A program made the translations under genes and the position numbers. Source: an uncultured Actinomycetes bacterium (GTDB taxonomy: Bacteria; Actinomycetota; Aquicultoria; CAJVYJ01). From it: 15,331 nucleotides of DNA. Each line of letters opens with the position of its first letter. Within the stretch, counting starts at the first letter, position 1. Below are positions 1-6,941 of this stretch, in pieces. The notes under the pieces were generated by a model. It saw only the letters and a program-made list of their open reading frames with translations, did no database searches and was not told where the DNA came from. The stretch lies in contig CAJVYJ010000025.1 of the NCBI GenBank assembly GCA_913009475.1, forward strand, positions 1 through 15,331, read 5' to 3'.

Positions 1-1063
1 ATATAAAATTTATCACTTCCGGTTTCTGCGATTGTTCGAATAAAGCGGAACGAACTTCGGAAAATACCGGTCCGCCCTCAGCTCCCAGCGACATGGAGCG
101 GTCCATCACCGCGACCGCCTTTAAAGACTTAACGGCCTCAATTATCTCTCTTACCGGAAAAGGCCTGAAAGTACGCAATTTTATCATACCGGCCTTAATA
201 CCTTCGGCTCGCAATTGATTTACTACCTCACGCGTAGTGCCGGCCGCCGAGCCCAATACAATCAGCGCCATATCAGCGTCATCGAGCCTATATTTTTCCA
301 ACAAGCCATACTGCCGCCCCGAGAGGACCGAAAATTCTCTGCCGATTTCCTCTATAACCGCCGCCGCGCCCAACATTGCTTCTTCATGGGCCCGCTTGAA
401 TTCAAAAAAGTATCCATGCAGCCCGTCAAAAGGGCCGACAGTTATCGGGTGCTCGGGGTCGAGCAAATTTATCAGGGGTTCAAACTCACCGACAAAATTT
501 TTCACATCCGCGTCTTCCAGCAGATCCAGCCGTTCAATGGAATGACTGATAATAAAGCCGTCCAAACATACCATAATCGGTAGACGTACTCGATTATCCT
601 CAGCGATACGAACCGCTTGAATAGTGTAATCGTAAGCTTCTTGAGCGTTTTCGGTATAAATCTGGAGCCAACCGCAATCGCGGGCACCCATGGAATCAGA
701 ATGGTCACAATGGATATTTATAGGGGCTGATAAAGCGCGATTGGCATTATGCATTATAATCGGCAACCTGGTCGAACTGGCAATATGGAGAACCTCCCAC
801 ATAAGCGCCAGACCTTGTGAAGCCGTAGTCGTCATAACTCTGGCGCCGGCTGCTGAAGCGCCGACACAAGCGCTCATAGCGCTGTGCTCGCTTTCTACAG
901 TCACAAACTCCGTATCTACAGTGCCTGCCGCCACATACTTGGAAAACTCTTCTACGATTGTCGTCTGCGGCGTAATCGGATACGCGGCCACTACATCAGG
1001 ATTTATCTGTTTCATCGCCTGCGCGCAAGCGTAATTTCCAGTTAATGCTACCGATTTTGCCAT
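1..1063 (-). CDS. porA: Pyruvate:ferredoxin oxidoreductase, alpha subunit (partial, 3' end outside window)
   Basis: This is the alpha subunit of the four-subunit 2-oxoacid (pyruvate):ferredoxin oxidoreductase, which with the beta, gamma and delta chains converts pyruvate and CoA to acetyl-CoA, CO2 and reduced ferredoxin in the cytoplasm of anaerobes. Translating the minus strand from the ATG at 1063 gives 354 residues before the window edge; the family usually has about 390-400, so the C-terminus is missing. Visible family signatures are PITPQT near residues 29-34, ESEHSAMSA near 58-65 and an NRALSAPINIHCDHSDSM stretch near 108-125. Its ATG overlaps the porD stop by one base (TAATG), so translation is probably coupled. 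The TPP-binding beta subunit (porB) is expected just beyond position 1. Pyruvate rather than another 2-oxoacid is inferred from family resemblance and gene order. Confidence 0.95.
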   Translation of the reverse strand, partial: MAKSVALTGNYACAQAMKQINPDVVAAYPITPQTTIVEEFSKYVAAGTVDTEFVTVESEHSAMSACVGASAAGARVMTTTASQGLALMWEVLHIASSTRLPIIMHNANRALSAPINIHCDHSDSMGARDCGWLQIYTENAQEAYDYTIQAVRIAEDNRVRLPIMVCLDGFIISHSIERLDLLEDADVKNFVGEFEPLINLLDPEHPITVGPFDGLHGYFFEFKRAHEEAMLGAAAVIEEIGREFSVLSGRQYGLLEKYRLDDADMALIVLGSAAGTTREVVNQLRAEGIKAGMIKLRTFRPFPVREIIEAVKSLKAVAVMDRSMSLGAEGGPVFSEVRSALFEQSQKPEVINFI

Positions 1064-1368
1064 TATTCTTCTCCCTCCGGCACCATATCAATTGCGTTTG
1101 TCGGACATTCTTGAGCGCATATGCCACAACCTTTGCAATGGTCGTAGTCGATAGCGTACATCTTGCGGTTACTGACTTTTATTGAGGAGTCAGGACAGAA
1201 TACCCAACATATCATACAGTGCGTACACTTCTCCTCATGCCAATCGGGGCGCTCGGACCGCCAACCACCGGTCTCATAATCATCCGCCGTTCCCCCGGCC
1301 GGTATGACCGCCGCCGCGGGATGTTCTTTATAGTTCCAATTTTTAATATTCTTATAATCCCAGCTCAA
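1063..1368 (-). CDS. porD: Pyruvate:ferredoxin oxidoreductase, delta subunit (2x[4Fe-4S] ferredoxin-like)
   Basis: This 101-residue polyferredoxin subunit passes electrons from the TPP site towards external ferredoxin. Two CxxCxxCxxxCP motifs are visible, with Cys 48, 51, 54 and 58 and Cys 78, 81, 84 and 88, enough for two [4Fe-4S] clusters. The N-terminal stretch ending GGWRSERPDWHEEKC is typical of PorD. The start is a TTG at 1366-1368. A strong GGAGGT at 1378-1383 lies 9 bases upstream, and the TTG overlaps the porC TGA stop (TTGA), which supports this start over any other. It sits between porC and porA in one operon. Confidence 0.93.
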   Translation of the reverse strand: MSWDYKNIKNWNYKEHPAAAVIPAGGTADDYETGGWRSERPDWHEEKCTHCMICWVFCPDSSIKVSNRKMYAIDYDHCKGCGICAQECPTNAIDMVPEGEE

Positions 1369-1937
1369 TCCCCACGCACCTCCCTCTGGGCACGTTCAAA
1401 CGCTTGTACGTTACCATCGACTATCTCCTGATTAAATTTTTTCCCGAAGGTTCTGCGAATATGAGCGACTACTTTATCGCCGTCCATTATATTTGTCGAG
1501 CCCAGCAGGGCTCCGATAATAGGAATATTGGGAAAATTCTTACCAATACTTTCGATTGCGATTTTGGACGCGTCAACTGTAAATACTTTAAATTTCTTAA
1601 TATCATGTTCTTGACGAATCTCCGCCGGCGTCAACTCCGTGTTTATAATAATTACACCGTCATCCGTTAAACCGTCGGTTACATTCACCGTCTTCAGCAG
1701 AGTAGCATCAAGTACGATTACGATATTAGGATTTACAATATTGCAATGAATATTAATCGGTTCATCTGATATGCGAGTAAAAGCCCTAAGAGGCGCTCCC
1801 ATTCGTTCCGGACCATACTCCGGCGACGCTTGAAAAAATTTATCCAATTCCAGAGCTGTCTCAGCTACAAGCTTAGCGGCAGTTACCGCTCCTTGGCCGG
1901 CCCGGGCATGCCAACGTATTTCTGTCAGTTCCGCCAT
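1365..1937 (-). CDS. porC: Pyruvate:ferredoxin oxidoreductase, gamma subunit
   Basis: This 190-residue gamma subunit of the 2-oxoacid:ferredoxin oxidoreductase is the domain thought to bind CoA in this family. It shows the family N-terminus with the glycine-rich HARAGQGAVTAAKLVAE near residues 10-26 and the conserved FQASPEYGPERMGAP near 35-49. The length is normal. The ATG at 1937 is preceded by GGAGG at 1945-1949, 7 bases away. It is the first gene of the por operon. An extended -10 promoter lies upstream in the 145-base gap after rsmA. Confidence 0.94.
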   Translation of the reverse strand: MAELTEIRWHARAGQGAVTAAKLVAETALELDKFFQASPEYGPERMGAPLRAFTRISDEPINIHCNIVNPNIVIVLDATLLKTVNVTDGLTDDGVIIINTELTPAEIRQEHDIKKFKVFTVDASKIAIESIGKNFPNIPIIGALLGSTNIMDGDKVVAHIRRTFGKKFNQEIVDGNVQAFERAQREVRGD

Positions 1938-2042
1938 TATTTATCCTCCAAAAAAACTCATACCACTTTTAACTGATTATTTACCTGATTTTAGATAAAA
2001 AAAAATATTTATTTATAAAATATTCGTTAAATAGTAAAAGCT

Positions 2043-2070
2043 AGTATAGCATATTTTATAATTTTGGCTA
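2043..2070 (-). promoter_or_regulatory. Probable sigma-70-type promoter of the por operon
   Basis: On the minus strand, a -10 box TATACT (2043-2048) is preceded by TGC, making it an extended -10. A -35-like TAGCCA (2065-2070, 4 of 6 matches to TTGACA) lies 16 bases upstream. It would start transcription about 100 bases before porC. The surrounding gap is very AT-rich, so a chance match is possible. Confidence 0.45.
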
Positions 2071-2082
2071 GTAGCTATTTTA

Positions 2083-2937
2083 TTACAAACGGTATAAGAG
2101 CTGATATAAGTCGATAAAATCATCCAAGCTTAGTGACTCAGCGCGTATATCAGCCGAGATATCCAATGTAGTTAAAGCCGCAGCTATTTTAGCTTTTTCA
2201 ATATTTAAACCCGAGTTGACGGAATTGACTAATTGCTTGCGTCGCTGGCTGAATGCGCTTTCAATTAATTTAAAAAGTTGACGCGCTTGGGAGTCGAATT
2301 TAACATCCCGCCGTTTAAATTGCACTACCGCCGAATCCACCCGCGGCGGCGGTAAGAAAATATCTCTTGAAAGTTTTAAAACTAAACGGGATGCGGCTAA
2401 AAATTCCAGCTTCACCGTATAGGCTCCATATTTCTTCCGGCCCGGCGCGGCTAATATCCGTTCCGCGATCTCACTTTGAACCATAACGGTAAAGGTATTG
2501 AGAAAACTAAAATTTTCCAGATACTTGATTATAATAGGGGCGGCAATATTGTAAGGAAGATTGCTGACCAGTTTGTTCGGTAAAGTCGCGCCTATGCCTA
2601 GGTCAGCCAAGCTTAACTTAACAGCATCGGTAGCCAGAACTTTAATATTGTTAAAAGGCGATATAGTATCTTTTAGCGCCGGCAAAAGCTTGGAATCAAG
2701 CTCTATCGCAGTTACCTGTCGGCACTTATCAGCCAGAGCCACAGTTAAGGTTCCGATACCCGCGCCGACTTCAAGTACATGGTCTTGTGGTTGTAACCGC
2801 GCTGCCTCTATAATACGGCGGCGAATGTTGTCATCAATCAAAAAATGCTGGCCGAAACCTTTGGCAAGATGTAAATCATATCGATTTAATATCTTCTTGA
2901 CCAGAGTCGGACTTAAAGGCGGAACTCTATTTTTCAT
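2083..2937 (-). CDS. rsmA: 16S rRNA (adenine1518-N6/adenine1519-N6)-dimethyltransferase
   Basis: RsmA (KsgA) uses SAM to dimethylate two adjacent adenines in the 3' hairpin of 16S rRNA late in 30S assembly. The 284 residues match the family length. Visible motifs are GQHFL at 29-33, the SAM-binding VLEVGAGIG at 54-62, an acidic AIELD at 77-81, the catalytic NLPY at 126-129 and PPPRVDSAVV at 196-205. The FSQRRKQLVNSV segment near 229-240 is also typical. The ATG at 2937 has GGAG at 2944-2947, 6 bases upstream. It follows the YabE-like gene after 170 bases; a TATAAT box at 2983-2988 on this strand may give it its own weak promoter, but no good -35 was seen. Gene order metG-tatD-wall protein-rsmA is conserved in many Gram-positive bacteria. 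Confidence 0.96.
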   Translation of the reverse strand: MKNRVPPLSPTLVKKILNRYDLHLAKGFGQHFLIDDNIRRRIIEAARLQPQDHVLEVGAGIGTLTVALADKCRQVTAIELDSKLLPALKDTISPFNNIKVLATDAVKLSLADLGIGATLPNKLVSNLPYNIAAPIIIKYLENFSFLNTFTVMVQSEIAERILAAPGRKKYGAYTVKLEFLAASRLVLKLSRDIFLPPPRVDSAVVQFKRRDVKFDSQARQLFKLIESAFSQRRKQLVNSVNSGLNIEKAKIAAALTTLDISADIRAESLSLDDFIDLYQLLYRL

Positions 2938-3030
2938 AACTTACTCCAATACCGCTCAACTTTAGAAGCTGCCGAAGCGTACATTATATATGTAACAGCA
3001 ACAAAAGTAAGGTTAACACAGCGGCAGCGG

Positions 3031-3060
3031 AAAATGTGTAGCGTCAGAGCTTGCTCTGAT
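3031..3060 (-). repeat. Hairpin repeat family 1, copy a
   Basis: Read on the minus strand, the stem CAGAG-CAAG-CTCTG is followed by A-CGCTACACATTTT. On the plus strand the arms are TCAGAGC (3044-3050) and GCTCTGA (3053-3059). The CTACACATTT tail matches the other copies at 6.7, 6.8 and 11.3-11.7 kb, while the stem sequence differs. It lies between the YabE-like gene and rsmA and could fold in their shared transcript. Confidence 0.7.
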
Positions 3061-3107
3061 TATGAAAGAGGCTCTCTCTCTAGACTCCAGACTCGTACTT
3101 ACCATTA

Positions 3108-4106
3108 TTACGGCAATATATATACGCTCACGTTGCGTCGGCCCCAATTTCTGGCCTCACTGACACTGCCAAACGCCAGGTCAATACGATTACCCTTAAT
3201 CGCGCCGCCGGTATCAGCCGCCAATGCCGGCCCATATCCGTCAATATAAAGCCTGGTCCCCAGAGGGATGACTCGAGGGTCAACGGCAACAATGCCTTTG
3301 TATACACCGGTACCCATTGCGGTTCGAGAACCGGCGCCGCCGCCATCACCGCTAGCATAACCAGTAGCGGACATAAACATACTGCGGCCGCCTCGAGACA
3401 CGCTCACGTTGGCGGGTACGGGCTTTGCGGTTGGAGCTAACGCCAACCGAAGTATTTTAGTGCCAACCTTAACTACCTTCGCAACCGGCTCTTTAATTAC
3501 GCCTTCACTTTTTATATGCGAATCGATTTCCCGATCGCCCGCTAAAATATGCTCGATTACTCGTCTATTTATGCCGGACTCACCTTTGGCTACCACCCTT
3601 GTTCTCCCCTTAAGCAGTGAGTTATCGTCCACGCGTTTTGTCGCGAAAGCTATCTCGGTATCAATATTCTCCAAGCGCCGTTCCAGATGATTGACATTAA
3701 CTGTCGTTCCCGCCAATAAACTGCGAAAACCAACTGGTGAAACCAGGATATCAGCTTTCGGATCTACGCCTATTTGGCGTAAAAGATGGTTTACGTCGAT
3801 CGCCGGCGACATTATAACTTGCTTATGACCGTTGACCTCTAAAACTACGGGAACCGCGTGTTTAACGGTTACTTTGGTACCGGGTAGCAGTAATGAATCC
3901 GGTTGGGGCTTGACTTCATCATGTGGGGAAAAACTAATTTCTTGGGATTTAAGAAAATCGGCGACGGTAACAGCCCTGGTTACAACTTTTATTTTTTTAC
4001 CGTCAACCGCTAAAGCAACTTCTTTAAATGATATAAAATAAAAAGACAAAAAAATTAACGTAATCACGACCGTGAAAATAATAACGTTCTTTAACCTTAC
4101 CTGCAT
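3108..4106 (-). CDS. yabE: YabE-like cell-wall protein: membrane anchor, two DUF348 repeats, G5 domain, 3D domain
   Basis: This is an exported peptidoglycan-associated protein, probably a wall-remodelling enzyme. From the ATG at 4106 it has 332 residues. A hydrophobic signal or anchor segment is at about 9-24, two DUF348-like repeats at about 30-75 and 86-130, a G5-like domain at about 145-222, and a C-terminal 3D domain at about 245-332 with the three characteristic aspartates (AVDP D276, AADTG D298, RIDLAF D309). The 3D fold resembles the catalytic part of MltA lytic transglycosylases. A longer reading from a TTG at 4136 is possible, but the ATG has GGAG at 4114-4117 seven bases upstream. 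In Actinomycetota this locus usually holds rpfB with the same DUF348/G5 front and a different catalytic end; here the end is the Bacillota-like 3D type. It has its own promoter upstream. Confidence 0.9.
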   Translation of the reverse strand: MQVRLKNVIIFTVVITLIFLSFYFISFKEVALAVDGKKIKVVTRAVTVADFLKSQEISFSPHDEVKPQPDSLLLPGTKVTVKHAVPVVLEVNGHKQVIMSPAIDVNHLLRQIGVDPKADILVSPVGFRSLLAGTTVNVNHLERRLENIDTEIAFATKRVDDNSLLKGRTRVVAKGESGINRRVIEHILAGDREIDSHIKSEGVIKEPVAKVVKVGTKILRLALAPTAKPVPANVSVSRGGRSMFMSATGYASGDGGGAGSRTAMGTGVYKGIVAVDPRVIPLGTRLYIDGYGPALAADTGGAIKGNRIDLAFGSVSEARNWGRRNVSVYILP

Positions 4107-4194
4107 AGAATCACTCCAGTAAAAAATCGTGTACAAAATAAATCTTAATTACTTACTTACTCTTGGAAAAATATTTTTGAGGTGACGAAATGTT

Positions 4195-4224
4195 ATAGTA
4201 ACCAAAAATAATAGGGCTTGTCAA
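4195..4224 (-). promoter_or_regulatory. Promoter of the YabE-like gene
   Basis: On the minus strand there is a perfect -35 TTGACA (4219-4224), an 18-base spacer and TACTAT (4195-4200, 4 of 6 matches). It leaves a leader of roughly 80 bases before the ATG at 4106. I looked for a c-di-AMP (ydaO) riboswitch, which often precedes wall hydrolases such as rpfB, and saw none; the leader also looks too short. Confidence 0.6.
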
Positions 4225-4255
4225 GGTTTTTGCTTGCCGCCCCTATTTATGATGA

Positions 4256-5050
4256 TTAATTTTTTTTTGAAAACTTAAATATTCTATCGGTATTTTGAGC
4301 TGTTACTTTAATAATTTCATCAGCGTCAATACCTTTCAACTCGGCTGCTTTGTCGGCTATAAACGACAGTAGAGCCGGCCGATTTTGTTCACCGCGATGA
4401 GGGCTGGGAGTCAAGTAAGGGGAGTCGGTTTCCAACAGAATCTTATCAAGAGGAATATCTTTAAATACTTGCCGCAACGCTTCGGAATTTTTAAAAGTCA
4501 AAATACCGGAAAACGAAAGAGCGCAGCCCAGATCTAAAAAATCCAGTGCCTGCGACTTATCTCCGGTAAAACAATGGATAACAACTTTATCCTCCAAAAA
4601 TCGGGCTTTTTTTAGTATATCCAATGTCTCCCCATAAGCCTGACGGCAATGGACCATTAGCGGCAAATCAATATGTTTGGCTAATTCAATATGTGCTTGA
4701 AAAGCTTTAATTTGCATATCTTTAACAGCTGTCGATTGATAAAAATCAAGACCGGTTTCTCCGATAGCCACTATTTTTGGCTGATTGGAAACCGCGTATA
4801 TCTGTTCCATCAACAGGTCGTTCACGGTCGCGGCATTATGAGGATGCACACCGACCGCCCCGTATACACGCGCGAATTGTTCGGTTATACCGGCTGTGCG
4901 ACGCGACGAATCCAAGCTGTCACCAACACTGATAATTCTGCCTACGCCTACTTTACGAGCTTCAGATACTATCCCGCGAATCGTGTTGTTATCGCCAAGC
5001 ATATCCAGGTGCGCGTGCGTATCCGTCAATATATCAGTATGTTCCGTCAT
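4256..5050 (-). CDS. tatD: TatD family metal-dependent hydrolase / DNase
   Basis: This TatD-type TIM-barrel hydrolase is a cytoplasmic 3'-5' exonuclease class enzyme that uses divalent metals. The 264 residues are of normal length. Metal ligands typical of the family are visible: H12 and H14 in DTHAHLD, E98 in AIGETGLDFY, H134 in MVHCRQA, H159 in VIHCFTG and D209 in LLETDSPYL. The ATG at 5050 lies two bases after the metG stop (TAGATATG), with AGAGGT at 5055-5060, so it is translated right after metG. The physiological substrate is not shown by the sequence. Confidence 0.95.
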   Translation of the reverse strand: MTEHTDILTDTHAHLDMLGDNNTIRGIVSEARKVGVGRIISVGDSLDSSRRTAGITEQFARVYGAVGVHPHNAATVNDLLMEQIYAVSNQPKIVAIGETGLDFYQSTAVKDMQIKAFQAHIELAKHIDLPLMVHCRQAYGETLDILKKARFLEDKVVIHCFTGDKSQALDFLDLGCALSFSGILTFKNSEALRQVFKDIPLDKILLETDSPYLTPSPHRGEQNRPALLSFIADKAAELKGIDADEIIKVTAQNTDRIFKFSKKN

Positions 5051-5052
5051 AT

Positions 5053-6591
5053 CTACCTCTTTTCTTTCTCTTCAATTCTGGGAAACAAAGGCGCGGCCCG
5101 ATTAGTTTTTGTTCCCGCTCGCAGATAACCCCAGACCAAGCCGGAGTCAAAACGGATGTCCGACGGATCGGCTACCAGCCCCAGTTGCTCATAGATCTTT
5201 TTTCCGGTTGCGGGCATAAACGGGGTAATTAGCTGAGCTATTATCCGAATAGTCTCAGCCAGGTCATAGATTACCTCACGTAATTGAGCATCTTTTTGGG
5301 CCTTAAATAAGGCCCAAGGCGCGGCCTCGTCAATAAACTTATTAGCTTTAGCCACCAGCTTCCAAATCTCTTGGAGCGCCGGGCGCAATTCGAAATTCTC
5401 CATCAACTCATGATAACGCGAGATAATCGCCGCCGACTCTGAGATTAAATCAGCGGTTAACGCTAATTCTTCGCCTCGCTCCGGAATCAGAGCGTCGAAA
5501 TATCTTTCTATCATCGGTAATGTCCTGTTTAAAAGATTACCCAAGTCATTGGCAAGGTCATGATTTATCCGCCCTATAAGCGCCGAACGGCTAAACTCGC
5601 CGTCCTGGCCTAATGGTACTTCCCGAGTAAAAAAATAGCGGACGGCATCAACGCCAAACTCATCACTAAGCTCAATCGGGTCGATTACTTGTCCCCGGGA
5701 TTTAGATATTTTTTGTTCACCCAAGGTCCAGAACCCGGTAGCCATAATAGCCTTAGGTAATGGTATTTCCAAAGCCATCAGCATACACGGCCAGATTACC
5801 GCGTGAAACTTAATAATATCTTTACCTAAAAAATGAACAGGCGGCCAAAATCTAGTAAATTTTTCTTCATCATATAGATATCCGACAGCGGAAAGATAAT
5901 TAATCAAAGCGTCAAACCAGACATAAATTACATGTTCCGTATCAAAAGGGACCTTGATGCCCCATTTTATCGATGTACGCGAAACTGATATATCCTCAAC
6001 ACCGCTTTTTATGAAACTGACTACCTCATTACGTCGAGACCCGGGGCGAATAAAATCAGGGTGCAATTCTATATGTTTTAACAGCTTGTCCACATAGGCG
6101 GACGTTCTAAAATAATAGCTCTCTTCCTCTAACCACTCCACCGGCCGACCACAATCGGGACAATTGCCGTCAACAAGTCGATTTTCCGGCCAGAAAGTTT
6201 CTTCATGAATACAATACCAGCCCTCATAAAGACTTTTGAAGATATCACCTTGTTCGTAAAGACGCTGATAGATTTTAGCGACCACTCTTTCATGGCGCTC
6301 TTCGGTAGTGCGGATAAAATCATCATTGGATATCTGATAGCGCCGCCACAAATCCTTAAAAGGTCTTACCATTAAGTCACAATGCTCAAGTGGGGCCAGA
6401 CCTCTGGCGTTTGCCGCTTTTTCGACCTTTTGTCCATGTTCATCGGTACCGGTCAAGAAAAAAACATCTTTACCGGCCAACCGCTGATAGCGAGCGACAA
6501 CATCCGCAACTACGGTACAGTAAGCATGACCGATGTGCGGTACGTCATTCACATAATATATTGGTGTGGTGATGTAAAAGCCTGCTCCCAT
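5053..6591 (-). CDS. metG: Methionyl-tRNA synthetase
   Basis: This class I aminoacyl-tRNA synthetase charges tRNA-Met for translation and initiation. The 512 residues cover the catalytic core and anticodon-binding helical domain but lack the C-terminal EMAP/OB tRNA-binding domain found in roughly 630-650 residue versions. The HIGH motif is at 19-22 (PHIGHAY) and the KMSKS loop reads KISKS at about 294-298. The zinc-knuckle region has C127, C144 and C147, but position 130 is glutamate (CIHEETFW), so the usual second ligand is replaced. The ATG at 6591 has GAGG at 6596-6599. It heads the metG-tatD pair and probably the longer cluster to rsmA. Confidence 0.96.
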   Translation of the reverse strand: MGAGFYITTPIYYVNDVPHIGHAYCTVVADVVARYQRLAGKDVFFLTGTDEHGQKVEKAANARGLAPLEHCDLMVRPFKDLWRRYQISNDDFIRTTEERHERVVAKIYQRLYEQGDIFKSLYEGWYCIHEETFWPENRLVDGNCPDCGRPVEWLEEESYYFRTSAYVDKLLKHIELHPDFIRPGSRRNEVVSFIKSGVEDISVSRTSIKWGIKVPFDTEHVIYVWFDALINYLSAVGYLYDEEKFTRFWPPVHFLGKDIIKFHAVIWPCMLMALEIPLPKAIMATGFWTLGEQKISKSRGQVIDPIELSDEFGVDAVRYFFTREVPLGQDGEFSRSALIGRINHDLANDLGNLLNRTLPMIERYFDALIPERGEELALTADLISESAAIISRYHELMENFELRPALQEIWKLVAKANKFIDEAAPWALFKAQKDAQLREVIYDLAETIRIIAQLITPFMPATGKKIYEQLGLVADPSDIRFDSGLVWGYLRAGTKTNRAAPLFPRIEEKEKR

Positions 6592-6647
6592 TTATCCTCT
6601 TTTTTTAATTGGCCCATGGCTCACAACTGTAAATAACAAGTTGTAAA

Positions 6648-6675
6648 ATTATAGAGCCTTAGCGGGCGGATACAA
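6648..6675 (-). promoter_or_regulatory. Probable metG promoter, overlapping a hairpin repeat
   Basis: On the minus strand, TATAAT (6648-6653, perfect -10) lies 16 bases from TTGTAT (6670-6675, only 3 of 6 matches to the -35). The -35 falls inside the first hairpin repeat. The leader to the metG ATG would be about 50 bases. Confidence 0.45.
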
Positions 6676-6700
6676 AATCCGCCCCTACACATCTCACACT
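6664..6700 (+). repeat. Hairpin repeat family 1, copy b
   Basis: A perfect 8-base stem GGGCGGAT (6664-6671) and ATCCGCCC (6677-6684) encloses the loop ACAAA. It is followed by the family tail CTACACATCT. Confidence 0.8.
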
Positions 6701-6790
6701 AAATAACTAAGTAACAACATATAAATTAATCACCTTTGTTGTCAAGCGAGCAGGCGGAAACGGCAATATAAAGTCACCTATATCCTCCCG

Positions 6791-6820
6791 GGTGGAGACA
6801 AGCTCCGCCGCTACACATTT
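6791..6820 (+). repeat. Hairpin repeat family 1, copy c
   Basis: The stem GGTGGAG (6791-6797) pairs with CTCCGCC (6803-6809) with one G-T wobble, around the loop ACAAG. It is followed by G and the tail CTACACATTT (6811-6820). The wobble keeps the stem intact. Confidence 0.8.
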
Positions 6821-6872
6821 AATCCTCTAAAGCTCTCACAGCGGAATATTTAAACAGAACCCTAAAGTAAGC

Positions 6873-6910
6873 GGCAATTAAGTTCGATATAAACATAGTA
6901 TGCAATTGCC
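6873..6910. promoter_or_regulatory. Inverted repeat upstream of the HD-GYP gene
   Basis: GGCAATT (6873-6879) and AATTGCC (6904-6910) form a perfect 7-base inverted repeat with a 24-base spacer. The spacer contains TATAAA- and TAGTAT-like -10 boxes. It ends about 30 bases before the start codon, so it could be an operator, but there is no independent support. Confidence 0.25.
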
Positions 6911-6941
6911 AGATTCGATTTGAACCAAAGCAGGGTAGGGG

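Larger units (their letters stand above)
6592..6941. other. Divergent intergenic region with two hairpin repeats
   Basis: This 350-base gap separates the divergent metG and HD-GYP genes and has no convincing coding sequence. It holds a probable metG promoter (6648-6675), two copies of hairpin repeat family 1 (6664-6700 and 6791-6820) and a 7-base inverted repeat GGCAATT/AATTGCC (6873-6879 and 6904-6910) just before the HD-GYP start. No riboswitch or T-box was recognised. Confidence 0.75.

Noticed and set aside
215..1034. Plus-strand open frames opposite porA
   Set aside because: The minus strand carries an unmistakable porA; these are antisense shadows.
2038..2078. Terminator hairpin between rsmA and porC
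   Set aside because: The AGCTA-type arms pair imperfectly with a long AT-rich loop and there is no clear T-run; it overlaps the por promoter.
4107..4194. ydaO (c-di-AMP) riboswitch before the wall protein gene
   Set aside because: The leader is only about 80 bases and none of the conserved riboswitch elements is visible.
6592..6650. T-box or SAM riboswitch before metG
   Set aside because: The probable leader is about 50 bases, too short, and no conserved T-box sequence is present.
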